From Apostichopus japonicus (taxonomy: Eukaryota; Echinodermata; Holothuroidea; Aspidochirotida; Stichopodidae): 64,000 bases of DNA. The notes below the pieces were generated by a model. That model had not been told where the DNA came from. It was given only the letters and a program-made list of their open reading frames with translations, and did not search any database. Positions within the stretch are counted from its first letter, which is position 1. Every line of letters begins with the position of its first letter. Where the stretch lies: positions 10,797,769-10,861,768 of the forward strand of contig NC_092572.1 in the NCBI RefSeq assembly GCF_037975245.1. Reading direction: 5' to 3'. The position numbers were made by a program, and so were the translations under genes. Positions 1 through 11,689 of the stretch are shown here, piece after piece.

Positions 1-1500
1 GTTATAGGCTATTGTGACTAAAATTGCGAGCACGCTCTCTGGACGTTTTTCTTTTGTTTCTGAAACTTTTCTTCTGAAATTTTCCTTATTGTTTTTACAG
101 ATGTACTTTTTTGCTCCTTCGTGTTTTTTTTTTAAGGTTCGCCTCGATTAATTTTTTTTTCTCCAGCCGGGCTGGATTTCCCGCAGGCATCGCGGATTTC
201 CCGCAAACCTGGTTCGGCAGGTTCGCAAGGTTTTCCAGCCTTGCATTATTAATGGCCATAGGAGAAATGCAGTGGTCAGGGCACAGGCCAGATAAAAGAA
301 AACTCATAAACATTTAATTATAATTTGAGAAATGTGCAGGGTTGCCAGGTAGGAATCTCAGGGAAGATGATTTAGGGTACCACATATCTGAGAAAGCCCT
401 GTTCTAGCCTATGTAACTGTGACACATAGGCACTTGAAACGTGTCATAATTTGTGAGAGTGTGTACTTATGCAAGTTTTGCACTTGAAACACACTGTATA
501 CTGGTGGTGACTGAATATGAATAACTCTAGGGCCTATTTGTTATAAACTTTCCCTCAAGTCTGCAATATCCTTAAGTCCAGAGGCATTCCTCAGTTGTTA
601 GTTTACTTGTGTGGGGAATGGTCTCTCCATTGTACAGCCAGTTTCATATGATTGACACACAGTTATGCCCAGACCACTGTAGGCCTGGTAATGCCAAAAT
701 TTAAATGAATATTTAAATGAATATATAAAGGAAAATAAAAGAAATATTGACATGTAGCCTAGGCTATAGACTAGTGTAGGCCTAGTCATACGCTGATGGT
801 TAATACTGTACATACAGAAGTTGTTCCTTGTTTCAATCATATCACAGTAATACATAGCTACATCTTTGAGGGAACTAGGCCTATTTCAAGGTAGTGTAAG
901 ACAGCCTTAAAATAGGGTCAGTTTTCGAAACGTTACTCTAACAACATTAGGCCGGGTCTGAATGCTTTTATCACAAGAAAGTAGGCTAACTGGAAATCTC
1001 TATTTCTTACACAGCAAATCTTAAGTTTTGCTAAAGCACCGTTGAACTTGAAAGAAAGAATATTCAAAGCTTTGATATTTAATGCTGATGATCTAAATAT
1101 CGTCGGTGAATTTACAATTTAGTTAACGTTTGACCTGTGACTGAAATTTAGGGCTTAGGCTAGACCTAGCTGTAGCCTACTCTTACAGTGCTAACGTTAC
1201 TCTAACCGACGTTCGTTAGGCTACGTTACATACTAAGACTGGGTCTAAAACATACTACAGAGTATTAAGGCCGATTACCTAACACTGGTAAAAGAAGGTG
1301 CATAATTAATAACAGGTTTCCTGAGAAGCTGCTGAAGTGAATTTTTAGGGAAGTTCTTCAACGTTTTCCCCAATAACGAGGCCATCTCGGCGTTCACACA
1401 ACAAGATGAGATCTAAATGTTACTTGTTAGATAACAAACTAGTTAGTCTTACATAATCAGCCGTTTTCATATGCCTCAATTGCCCCGAACATGTAAACCG
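1..1500. other. no gene recognised
   Basis: Nothing with convincing coding character is visible. The sequence is AT-rich with many short taggcct-type words. The only open frames are short and low in complexity. It could be intergenic or intronic. Confidence 0.5.
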
Positions 1501-1507
1501 GGAGCGG

Positions 1508-1665
1508 GCCCTATTTCATAAAGATTCCTTACGAATCTTCTTAAATAATTCTTCGTAAGTCACTTAAGAAGTTTTAACAAGAAATCGTTCGTATCTTACG
1601 AACGATTAATCTTCTTAAGTTACGAACGATTATTTAAGAATTTATTAAAAGTTCGTATCTCTTAC
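1508..1665. repeat. palindromic MITE-like repeat (TTAAGAA-rich)
   Basis: The stretch begins with CCTATTTCATAAAG and is made of inverted copies of CTTAAGAA and TTACGAA words, so it can fold on itself. A related sequence lies at about 26140-26310 in the opposite orientation and carries the same TTTCATAAAG edge. A small non-autonomous DNA element is likely. No target duplication was identified. Confidence 0.45.
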
Positions 1666-1766
1666 AACTTTGAAAGAGGCTGAATGTGACCTTTGTCTGA
1701 AACTTTTTCTCGTAAACGCGCAATCTTGCTCACAAAAGATAAAAAGAAAATGGTTAGTAAAAGGAA

Positions 1767-2059
1767 TCAGCCAAGGGAGGGGCGAAAATGTAGGCAAATT
1801 ATCCGAGCCGTAGAAACGGCATTGCAAACTATCGCAGCGTAGCGACATCATGATTGGCGCGAAGCGTACAAGAAAATTTTGGCTTAAAATGCCTCCCAGA
1901 TCGCTGGAAATGGCCCTTCCCAGGCCTTGTCAGTTGCATCTTAGCATTTCCTCTTTTGAAATTACTAGCGATATCATAAAAACATTAAATTAAAAAAAAA
2001 AATATGCTCAAGGGGGGGGGCGGCTGCCCCTCCGCCCCCCCCCTCTTGGCTACGCGCCT
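1767..2059 (-). mobile_element. non-autonomous hAT-like element, relative of the 43565 copy
   Basis: Read on the minus strand, this matches the 295-bp element at 43565-43859 over nearly all its length, including the core with CTTGTACGCTTCGCGCC and the edge GGCTACGCGCCTG near 2059. The other terminus (near 1767) looks eroded. G/C homopolymer runs flank the edge, as in the sister copies. The hAT assignment comes from the 8-bp target duplication of the sister copy. Confidence 0.6.
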
Positions 2060-2939
2060 GACTAAAGCTTTACTTCTTTGCAGTTTTTCATCTAAAATAA
2101 TGAAATACCCAATAAAACTGTTCGCGGGTAGTTTTGTTCTTATTAAATACCATCAGAAAAGTGTTTTTCTAGAGCAGAAAGTTGTACTATAAAACTGCTC
2201 GAGTGAAGCATCCATACGGTAACTGTGTGTAGACTATGACTACTGTAGTTTTACTGTTACTGTTAGACTGTGTCTACTGTACGTGTTAGGGCTACATATT
2301 AATTATAATAGATGCTACGCATAGGGTCGTCGTACTTACGGTAACAAATAGGCCAGGCCTAATGTTAGTTAGGCTTGGGCCTAAGTAATGCTGCGCCAGG
2401 GTTGGCCGGTTTTTACCGCCCGGTAAAAACCAGGTTCTTACCGGGAGGTTTTTCCTACCAATAAGTGGGAAAAACTGGGAAAACCTCAAATTATATAGAA
2501 TTCCTAAAAATTCATGTGGAACTTGTGGAGGAGCATAGAAACTACAAGAAAATGGCATCTTATGGTAGGGGGTTGGGTTACATCCAAAGAACAGCCATGA
2601 TCTATAACTTTGTGAGTTTTCCGATTAGACTATTATAAGTAATTCATATAAATCATATATTGGATGCTCAAATCAACCAACTTTATTTTCCTATCGAGAT
2701 GCATAATTCCATAATCAAGAGAATGAACAAGTATCAAACTGTTGGTGCCTCCTAGGGCTATGGTTCGTCATATTATACATGTCACATGCATGAAGTTGTA
2801 TAATAATTGGACCATGTTTGCATCAAGGTAAACAGTTGGGTTGTGTGAATGGCTCGATAGGGCCATTGTGTGTTTAATACTTTAATTGGGCCCATATGTG
2901 TCTTACATAGTTTCAAAGCAGTTTCTATTGAGCCCCCTG

Positions 2940-5167
2940 CAGTGGCGTAGCTACGGGGGGGCCAGGGGGGGCCGAGGCCCCCCCATGAAATCGGCTGGCC
3001 CCCCCACTGGCCCCCCCACTGGGAATGGGGTAAAAAAAAATGTTGTAAAAAAAAAAATAAGTGCGATTCACTAATATTTTTTGCTCAATAATTTGGGAAA
3101 TAGAGCCTACACAATTTTCTCGTCTGCATCTGGTAGAATAAGAATAATACAATATCTGTAGTAATCATGAGAATGGTCACACAGCATGGCATGGCAATGG
3201 TCGATGCGACGATTGCGACCATACACCACGAACCTTGTTGTGCTGCGCGATATCGATATCTGCTGAATATGTTCAGTGCTTCCACCTAGCGCAACAATCT
3301 ATCAAAAGATTGGCACCGTTTGTACTGAGCCGAGGTATCAGGTATTCATATATTGCCTCGAGTCAAATAAATATATGCAGGTGCGGATCCAGGGGGTCCG
3401 GACCCCCCCCCCTGCTCTTGGCCAAAAAAAAAGAGAAAAAAAAGAAAGAGAAAAAAATAATTAAATTAAACGCCAATTTTAAACATGTAGGACATCAGAA
3501 AAGCGGTTATCCTCACAAGTCAGCCAGGTGTGTCTTTTCCGTCAAATGAACTATAGTGTGCACGCGTGCTACACGTGCCAAAAATGTCTTACAATCTCAA
3601 TTTTCAGACAGAAAAGTTTCAAAATTGATGTGGTGTTCAAATTTTTTTGGGCGGTGAGGTTACAGAGCGGTAGGCTGCTAGGATGCGCTAACGAATTTTT
3701 CATGAGCAAACCCCTCACCCTTCCAAAATCCTGGATCCGGCCCTGCATCAAACAGTGGTGACGGAACGGGAGGGGATTGGGGGCTAAAGGCATTATGATT
3801 TTTGTATCATCTCAACTCACCTGATATGTAATACCATATTTCATAGATTGTTTTTTTCTCATAAATTGAGAAATTGCAGACATGAGATCCATATTTTCAG
3901 GCTAGGTACATGCAGCTTAGAATACTCGGGAAGTGCCGTTTCCGGCCATCTGGGGGGTTTGTAAAGCCAAAAAATTTCTTGTACGCTCCGCGCCAACCGA
4001 TGATGGCGCTCCGCTTAGATAGTCTTACGTTCAGGCACGGCTGGACCAGTCAGATCCCCCCTGTCACAAACCCTGCATCCGCCTCTGATATGTCATTGAA
4101 TATTCCACAAAACTACTTACTTTATGCCCACGAATCTGTCGAAACATGTTTTTCCACTACTGGTAGAGATATAAAATATTGGTAATTCTGAAATTCCTGC
4201 AAACATGCGGCTATGCCTGTTCACTACTCACTACTGTATCGCCTTAAAAAATGATGAGTGGAAATTATTTCTCCAGGACCATATCGTATCTTGGTATTGA
4301 GTGCGTCTGATATACGAACGTACGTAGTACGTCTATGATGATATGCACTGTACTGTACTGATAAAAACATAGGTGAATTTCACTCCATGGGAGTGATCAC
4401 TGAGCACATTCCGGTATAAGAGTGAATTTCCACTCCATTGGAGTAAATCTTGACTCCTAATAGAGTTATATTCACTCATATTAGGAGTGAGGGATAACTC
4501 CAATAGAGTTAAATTTCACTCTTAATTTGAAGTGCGCCGAGTGATCACCCCAATGGAATGAAATCCACTCATTTGTTTTTAGAGTGTTGCTAGATATATG
4601 AAGAAGAAATTTACATACCAATACATGTTATCGGTCATCGATTGGCACAAAAACCCAGATTCTGATGACAGCTGCCTCAAAAAACCCAATAAATGGCCTA
4701 ATTAGCACCGAGCCACCAATTTGGACCATTACCGAAACATCGATGCGTGTTAGTCTTCCATCCCCTTCCTCTAATGCTATTTAAGTCCACATATGGGCAT
4801 ATCCTACAAACCTACCGGTAGCCCACAGGGGTTTGAGTTAGGAGAAAGGCCTTGACACCTTGAAACGACAAATGATGCCAATTTCCCTCAAGTTAAAAGT
4901 CTGGCTGAGTTGGCAAGGCCAGTCAGCATGAAAGAGAAATTTTTTTTGGGCATTTCTGTCACCAAAGTTGCACATCTTTTTGGTTGCTATTTTGCCTGAC
5001 AGGTGCCATCTCCTGCGATCTGGGGGGTGCTGAAATCTCAAATTTTCTCTGTACGCTCCGCGCCAACCAAGGTGGCGCACCGCTTAGATAGTAACCTCCG
5101 GCCCCCCCACAAGAAAGAACAGCCCCCCCATGGCCCCCCCACTCAAAAAATCCTAGCTACGCCACTG
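2940..5167. mobile_element. non-autonomous hAT element with perfect 8-bp target duplication
   Basis: The termini are inverted: CAGTGGCGTAGCTACGGG at 2940 and its reverse complement ending ...TAGCTACGCCACTG at 5167. The 8 bp before it (2932-2939) and after it (5168-5175) are both GCCCCCTG. An 8-bp duplication with CAGTGGCG-type ends is typical of hAT. Inside are at least two copies of a core containing TACGCTCCGCGCCAACC (near 3980 and 5052), a GGATCC-bearing inverted pair (about 3378 and 3745), and a palindromic stretch near 4370-4592. It therefore looks like a composite. No intact transposase was seen. Confidence 0.75.
4370..4592. repeat. foldback repeat rich in ACTCC/GGAGT
   Basis: A 220-bp stretch of short direct and inverted repeats (CACTCCATGGGAGTG, GAGTGATCAC, CTCCTAATAGAGTT) lies inside the 2940-5167 element. 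The two ends share GAGTGATCAC in comparable settings. It probably inserted as a small foldback or MITE-type element. Confidence 0.45.
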
Positions 5168-5583
5168 GCCCCCTGGATTGAAGTTCACCTCAATAGACTG
5201 TTGCCTACTGTATTAATTGAAAGAACTGTCTGAGCACATAAAAGGCCTGAAGAATTTAGGAGGGGTGAGTGTCCCAGTGTAGACCTATAATGGTTTGGGC
5301 AATAGGCAATGCACACTGCTAAAGAGATTGTGACAGAATAACTATACATGTGCAATATGAAAATACTCTTTTTTCCACAAAAAGTAGAATTAGGTTGTGA
5401 TAAAATAGCTCAAAATGAAGCTAAAAAACTCCCATATTCAATTACATATGCCTGTCATGAAACAATATCGTGCCTACTGATGACTCTGCATATTACGGAC
5501 AAGTAATAATAGTTTTCGAGACGGCGGCGGTTTTTCCCGCTTAGTGGGAAAAACAGGTTTTTCCGGGGAAAATGCCAACCCTG

Positions 5584-6252
5584 TGCAGCTGCGCACCACT
5601 GACGAAATGAATACCGTAATCACGACCTGACAGTTGACACTTATGATCCCTAAATAAGTCTTGAAGTGGAAATGTTCAAACCACCTCGACTTCACAACGA
5701 GAACAAAATAGATGTGTGAATCGTAATTACATATAGGCTAGGCCATATAGGCTAACTCAGTAACTGTTGTTAGACTAGTTGACTAGGCTAGGCCTAATGA
5801 GGTACAGTAACCAATGTTGGACGATCAGTTTAGTAGAAAAAAGGAACAGGAGGGACACTCAAGTCCCTATCAAGGACCCTATAGGAGAGAGAAAAAAAAT
5901 GAAGACAAACACTCAGACCCGATTACAATGCTTAAAGTGCTTTTCCAAAGCATTCTTAAACCCATTCACACTACTTGCAAGTACAACTTTCTAAGGCAAA
6001 CTGTTTGAACAAAAAGTTCTAACAATTTGGCTAGACTATAGGCCTAGTATTAGTTAGCATCCGTAAGTTAGGCTCGGCTAATTCTTTTACTGTTTATTTA
6101 TATATTATATTTTGTGCACCCAGATTTTTTTGTCGGAGATCTTAGCCCCCTGTGTCGTTAAATCATGGCGCCACCCCAGTTTTAACAATAACATAGATCT
6201 ATGAGGAACAAAAATGTATGGAACTTAGAATGTTGTTATCTTTTTTTTTCAG
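5584..6252. other. no gene recognised
   Basis: Short open frames only. The end of this stretch is a T-rich run and CAG just before 6253, which reads like a splice acceptor for the transposase fragment that follows. Confidence 0.4.
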
Positions 6253-8720
6253 GAGCACAATGGTTTAGGGACTTTCTGAAGAGAAACCCGATTGTGGTGG
6301 AGAGAGTTGGGGAGACTCTGGGAAAAAAGAGCTATGTTAACAGTCGAGCGACTAGAAAAATGGTTCAGAGACTATAAGCAGTGGCGTCGCCAAGGGGGGG
6401 GGGGCAGGGGGGCACGTGCCCCCTGGAAAACCTAGTGCCCCCCGAGTGCCCCCACCCATCTGAGATTTGGGTTGGTAAAAAAATATATATATATTTTGTT
6501 ATATTCAACTCCCATATCATCTGAGTTGGTTTTTCATAGGACAAAGAAGCACAGTAATTCGTATTTTCTTCAAATGAGCTGCGAAAAAATGAAAAAAGTT
6601 TATCCTTGAACGTCGGGTATCGAAGTCGTAACCCGCGCCATCACAATAGGTGTCGATATTTACATTGAATGTGTAAGTGCTCACGCCATAGCAGCGGATA
6701 TACACGTCCGCTTCGCGAGCTACATGACTGTGAGAAGGGAGGGTACTGCAATATGTTGCCTTGGTCTGAGGTTGACAGGTTAGGAGCTGACGAAATGTGA
6801 GAATGTGAGGGTCCGCAGGCACCATACTTGACTATATTTGTGGACCCATATATTAACCCTGTTGTGTAGGGGGTGCAGAGGTCATTTGAGGTCAGATGCT
6901 TGTAGGAGCAAATGGCGAATGTTCACACGTGCTTACTGAGCCATACTCGATGTGTGATCAAACTTTGGATTGCATGGTGAGATCCCTGATAGGAGCCAAT
7001 AACGATGCTGGAACCTGTTACATCTTGATAGATAATGGGAGAAAACGAGAAGGACAAGAAAGGAGTCGGGGGTCATGCACACATTAATTCAACAAATGTA
7101 GGTTCTATTGATAGGGTTAGGCATAATATCGACAGCATGTGGTTCATATCCTCTGCAAAATTCTGCGCCTTGTTAAAATCATTACCTCAAAAATAGCAAT
7201 TTCTGGAGATATCTTCAGATCGAATTTAGCATCAAATGAGGCAGCATTTTGCATCTAGCCCATCCTCCGTATGCGAAAATTTTCCAAAGGGGAGGGGGGC
7301 AGTGGCGGCGGAACCGGGGGGGGGGGGGCTTGGGGGGATCAGCCCCCAATGAAAAAGTTGAGGGGGCAAATGCATGATAAGCCCCCCCCCCCCCATATTT
7401 ACCAAGGCTCCGAAACGTGCATCTGCCCATTTTTCAATGCATATATACTTGTCGATCTGTCCGATGCACACGTATACTAAATAGGTGTAATAATTTTAGT
7501 AAATGCTGGGGGACCCTCGGCCCGTCCCCTGGCTATAGACCACATTGTCACCCCAACCGCGTCTTCACGCCCCGTGAAAAGTGGAAGCAGTGAGTGTGAG
7601 TACCGGTAAGCGCAACACAACTTCGTCTTAGGCCAATGACTTGCTTCATTTCAATCGTTCTCCAACATCCCCTTACTACACTCAAAAACGTCTTTGCGAA
7701 TACACTACGAGTAATAGCTACTCTCTTAAAACACCATCGAATATACAAATTACAATGTTTTTACAGACTTTTACGTGCAATCTGAGAAATTGCAGGCTTG
7801 AGACCCATATTTTAGTGCTAGGTATTCGCTGCATAAAACACTCGGGAAGTGCCATTTCCGGCCATCTGGGGGTTTGAAAAACCCAACATTTTCTTGTACG
7901 CTCCGCGCCAACCGATGGTGGCGCTCCGCTTAGATAGTCTCTACACATTAGCCCCCCCCCCAATAATTTTCCAGTTCCGCCGCGCCTGGAGGGGGCACCC
8001 ACTCCCCTTAGATCCCTCCCCCAGGACGGCGATCCGTATCCACCTAAGTGCCCCCCATCAAATGCTGGTGCCCCCCTGTGCCCCCCCCAGACTGAAAAGT
8101 CTGGTGACGCCACTGACTATAAGGCGTATATATCAGTTCTGAGGCAGTGGAAAATTGTGAGGACATTTTAAATGATGGTACAGTAGTTGCATTTTCAACT
8201 GTGACAAAAGTGGGTTTCCACTGGCAGGAGAAAGTGTTGGCCCCAAGAGAGACAAAGAACATCTACCAGTTGAGCAACACGGACAAAAGACAAATCACCA
8301 TCCTGGCCTATATGAACGCTACAGGGTTTTTCTTGGAGCCTATGTTAATCTTCCAGAACAGCTGCTTCTGTTACAGCCCCTGTAGGGTGCTCCAGAGGAA
8401 TGGTGCGTAGGACAATCCTCAAACGGCTGGATTAACACGGAAGTTTTTTACGAATGGATGGCAAATTTGTTTTGACCGAGAATTAAGAGAAAGGACATCA
8501 CCTTCCCTATCATCCTGCTAGTTAAAGGGCATAGCTCTCACATCACCCTCGAGACTGCAAACTTCTGTGCTGAAAACAAATCATCCTATATTGCCTGCCC
8601 ATTCATCGCATGGACTTCAGCCGTGCAATCTGAGTCTCTTCAGAAGTATAATAACTGTAATAACACAAGCATTCCACATTGCCACATTCTACGTTTATTT
8701 GAGTCTTATATGGGACGAGA
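6253..8720 (+). pseudogene. pogo/Tigger-like DDE transposase pseudogene, split by a hAT element
   Basis: Two blocks, 6253-6378 and 8116-about 8720, give one continuous DDE_1-type (pogo/Tigger/Jerky) transposase segment. The first block has WFRDFLKRNPIVVERVGE. The second has VLAPRETKNIYQLSNTDK, then QITILAYMNATGFFLEPM, then a segment like the family's 'LLLDGHSSH' motif (here LVKGHSSHIT) with NFCAENK, then LPAHSSHGLQP. It is dead: there is an in-frame TAA at the split point, the frame shifts after about 8405 and again near 8565, the catalytic D of the DGHSSH motif reads K, and a 1.7-kb insertion interrupts it. A poly-T plus CAG acceptor precedes 6253. The N-terminal DNA-binding part was not found. 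Confidence 0.75.
6379..8115. mobile_element. hAT-type element inside the pogo-like pseudogene
   Basis: The ends CAGTGGCGTCGCCA (6379) and its reverse complement ...TGGTGACGCCACTG (8115) are near-perfect inverted repeats. The 8-bp target duplication ACTATAAG is present at 6371-6378 and 8116-8123. The 1737-bp body contains another related module (CAGTGGCGGCGGAACC at 7296 and following, also found reversed at 61.7-61.97 kb) and the TACGCTCCGCGCCAACC core near 7898. It is therefore a nest or mosaic of related elements. No intact transposase gene was seen. Confidence 0.8.
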
Positions 8721-8879
8721 GGAATTGCCCTTTAATATCTTTTGCTGTGAATGCTATTGTAAAAGTCAGTTCATATTTGCTATAATTGAACAATTTTACA
8801 ATTCACTTTAAAATTTCTATTCCAGTATCCTATACAGTATAAATTTCTGGGTAAAGATTTTTGTTATCACATTAACCAT

Positions 8880-9475
8880 GCTGACTTCAAAACTCTTGGT
8901 ATTTTGAACATCAATACTAGGGCTGAACAGCTTCGTCTTAATCATGTTTTTAATGTTTTCCATGGTACCTCTCCAGTTTATATGAGGGAGAATTTTATTA
9001 GAGTAAAACAAGAGGTAGTATATTTAATTTTCAACTTCCCAAAATTAAAACGCACAATGCTGGGTCTTTTTATTACAATGCAATTAAAAACTGGAACAGG
9101 CTACCTGTAAACAAACTCAATCCTACTGAAATACAATTTTTAAAAAGAAGCCAAAAGCCTACCTTTTAAATCATATGAATGTCTAGCTTGTAAATATCTT
9201 TCTTGCTCTTTTTGTTTTTTTTTACATTGTTTGTATGCACAGTTTAGATGTTTTAATAGTTTATTTCTTATCTTTTGTATTTTTAAGGTTATAAGGACCC
9301 CTTTGGAAATGAGCTTTTAGCTTAAAGGGTTATCTTTGGCATGTTATTTTCTTTTTGATGCATTTAAGTATATTCCATCTTGTATTTTAAAGGTTTATCT
9401 ATATGTGCAATTTTTTGGTTGTTGTATATAGATGAAGAATGATAATTTGCCGAATAAAATCGAATAAAATCAACT
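8880..9475 (+). pseudogene. 3' end of a LINE (post-RT region and 3' UTR)
   Basis: The frame around 8905-9010 reads RAEQLRLNHVFNVFHGTSP, and about 9078-9165 in another frame reads AIKNWNRLPVNKLNP. These resemble the C-terminal part of LINE ORF2 proteins downstream of the reverse transcriptase (the 'YN.....WN.LP' region). A non-coding tail with two copies of CGAATAAAAT near 9453-9472 follows, as in LINE 3' ends with short tail repeats. It is 5'-truncated and frameshifted. The clade cannot be set by eye. Confidence 0.55.
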
Positions 9476-9479
9476 TTAA

Positions 9480-10374
9480 CAAATTGTATCTTGCGATTCT
9501 TATACTCCACCGTACAAAACTTGGTATGATTTTGAAGACAGAATTACACTGTTTGCCAGCTTCAATTCTGAGTTTTGTGTACAATTTTTGTTATTGGGTG
9601 GGTCGACCATGTTCGCTAGCTTCAAATGAGTCCTATATTTACAAAGTCAATGCAAACTGTTCCGGGAACACCCCTACTCTTAGATCCCTCCCCAAGGACA
9701 GCATCACAAATAACCCTAAGCCTCCTGCTGCCAAAAAATCTAGATCAGCCCCTGTATTTTTTTTTGTAGTTTTAATTAGTTGCCTAGACAGCTACGAGTT
9801 AGTTTGTGAAGGGAGGGTAATAGGCACAAATTTGGCAACAAAACCCCAAACGTACCATCCGTAATCATACGAGGTGGGGGTGTCTTCCCCCCCCAAAAAA
9901 AATTCTGAAGACCTAAGATATGGGCAATAAATCTGTGCAAATAAGGGCAAATGATAGCACCATTTTGCATATAATCCCCATATATAAACAAAATTTTCAA
10001 AGGGGAGGGGATACCCCATTAGACCCCTCCCACGGGAAGACGGTCTGAAGTCGGGCAACAGTTTGACTTTCTGTGAAGAACGGTTCTGTCCCCTCCCCAA
10101 CTTTGCGGCAAGTAGTTCTACCGGTCTACCCTTCCCCCTCCCTCCCACCCCAGTCAGAAATGAACATTTCTATAGTTACCCCCATTATAGTAGCTGTGAT
10201 TGCCATCCCATCACCACCCCCACCACTATTATAGCCTATTCTATATTAAGTAGGGCATATGCTTAAAGAAATATCAGCTTGCAGCATATCAATTATGTTG
10301 ATGCACGCAAGTCTACTGAAACGATACTTAGCATGTATCTGCAAGTCTGTTCATTGATCTAGTGCAGGGTTGTC
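9480..10374. other. degenerate hAT-related repeat; no gene
   Basis: Pieces resembling the other G/C-run hAT elements appear, for example CAAAGGGGAGGGG near 9998 followed by CCCATTAGACCCCTCCC (compare about 41860-41900). The rest is not recognisable and contains no credible gene. Confidence 0.4.
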
Positions 10375-10757
10375 CAACCTTTTGCAGAGGAGGGCCACAT
10401 GGAATGATTATGATGAAGGAGGGGGCAGCATGAACCCTACGCTCGATTTTTTGCCCGAAGCCCAAGGCAACAAAATATGAGCATTGTGCGCGTAGCGCAC
10501 TGATTTATTTTCCTTCCTGATAAAACAGATGAATAAAGTCTAGCCGCCCCCCCCCCGTCCGCTGAGAGAGTCACACAAACTGACCTGTATGCATTTTTTT
10601 TTACCTAGAAGGTTTGATTGATTGCTGATATAGCTTCAAACTGTTATCAATAAATCTGGACACCAGAATTTCGCACGGTAGAGCACCTTTGGCGGGCCGG
10701 ACGCAACCCTGCGGCGGGCCGGACTGTGGCCCGCGGGCCGTAGGTTGGATAACCCTG
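10375..10757. mobile_element. hAT/Charlie-like MITE (CAGGGTTGTCCAACC ends)
   Basis: The inverted ends are CAGGGTTGTCCAACCTTTT at 10375 and its reverse complement ending GGTTGGATAACCCTG at 10757. The interior keeps CGGGCCGGACTGTGGCCCGCGGGCC near the right end, a feature seen in hAT elements of this type. The 8-bp flanks (ATCTAGTG and ATCTACGT) match at five or more positions, which suggests an old target duplication. Confidence 0.65.
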
Positions 10758-10927
10758 ATCTACGTAGTGGGTTGGTTCTGTCCCTAAATACCCTTTCCCT
10801 TCGTAGAGCTCGCTGGTTTTCTCTTTCTAGCAGCCCAAAAGCCATATACATAGCCATCATTGGCATCCACATTAAACACCTAAATAAGCAATGTGTTTTG
10901 ATTGAAATTTCCCGCCTAATTGACATG

Positions 10928-11566
10928 TGTAACGAGACGAAAAATGACGGACGGTTTCAAACAAGAGTGAAGTTACCACAATTTATTTCGTATATGACTC
11001 CTTAACTCCGTAAAAGTATCGAAATACAAAAATAGAAAACTTACAGTACTAAATACAACATTTTTATAGTTTGTTTTTTGGCACAAATAAAACTACACAA
11101 ATATCACTATTGCACAAACATGAACCAGCAAATACACATGAAGAATGCATTTAACTTATAATATATAAACACCAAAATACCTCTTTAGCCCTTTAATGTC
11201 TAGAACTTCCAGAAACCACTATTATGAAATGCATTACTTGGCATTACTTTCCATGGCTGTTTCGGATCTCAGATCTTAGATATAAATTACGTATTCTGGC
11301 TAGACGCAACCAACGCCAGTACAGTAGTCCTTTTTCCGTGTGCGCCCAATATATGTATATATATCAAAGGACATTGAAAAGGACTTATTACGTGAAACAA
11401 ATCACGAGGGTTCAAAAAGCCAATCACGCAAGGTCCTCGTTCAAACATGAGCGAATAATTATGCAGCTGAATCTGAACAATTTGAGGTACTGTATTGTCA
11501 AACAAAGTTACCAAATGTTATGTAACAGACAACAATACGAAAACACGCAAAATACATTTCACTACA
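10928..11566 (-). repeat. BEL/Pao LTR (3' LTR of the element)
   Basis: About 639 bp, matching 25479-26135 closely with scattered substitutions and small indels. It begins TGTAACGAGACG and ends CATTTCACTACA (plus strand). The adjacent stretch at 11567-11583 reads on the minus strand as a purine-rich TTTGAGGGGCCA, a plausible polypurine tract, which supports calling this the 3' LTR. Confidence 0.85.
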
Positions 11567-11689
11567 TGGCCCCTCAAAATGAGAAATCATTTTATACGCC
11601 AAACACTTAACATGCTACAGAGTACATAAATGCTTAGTATACAATCTTAGAGTGGACTATGGCCCCTCATGACTACTCTCCTCTGAAGT

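Larger units (their letters stand above)
2397..5583. mobile_element. hAT-like element with CAGGGTTGG termini, carrying a nested hAT element
   Basis: Left end CAGGGTTGGCCGGTTTTTAC at 2397 and right end (reverse complement) CAGGGTTGGCATTTTCCCC at 5583 are imperfect inverted repeats. Both are followed by matching runs of GTTTTTCC and CCACTAAG/AATAAGTGGG. Everything from 2940 to 5167 inside it is a separate insertion with its own target duplication. The 8-bp flanks (TGCTGCGC and TGCAGCTG) agree only partly, so the pairing of the two ends is likely but not proven. No transposase reading frame was found. Confidence 0.45.

Noticed and set aside
3378-3745. Separate transposon bounded by GTGCGGATCCAGG and CCTGGATCCGGCC
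   Set aside because: The ends are inverted, but no target duplication was found, so it is noted only as part of the larger hAT element.
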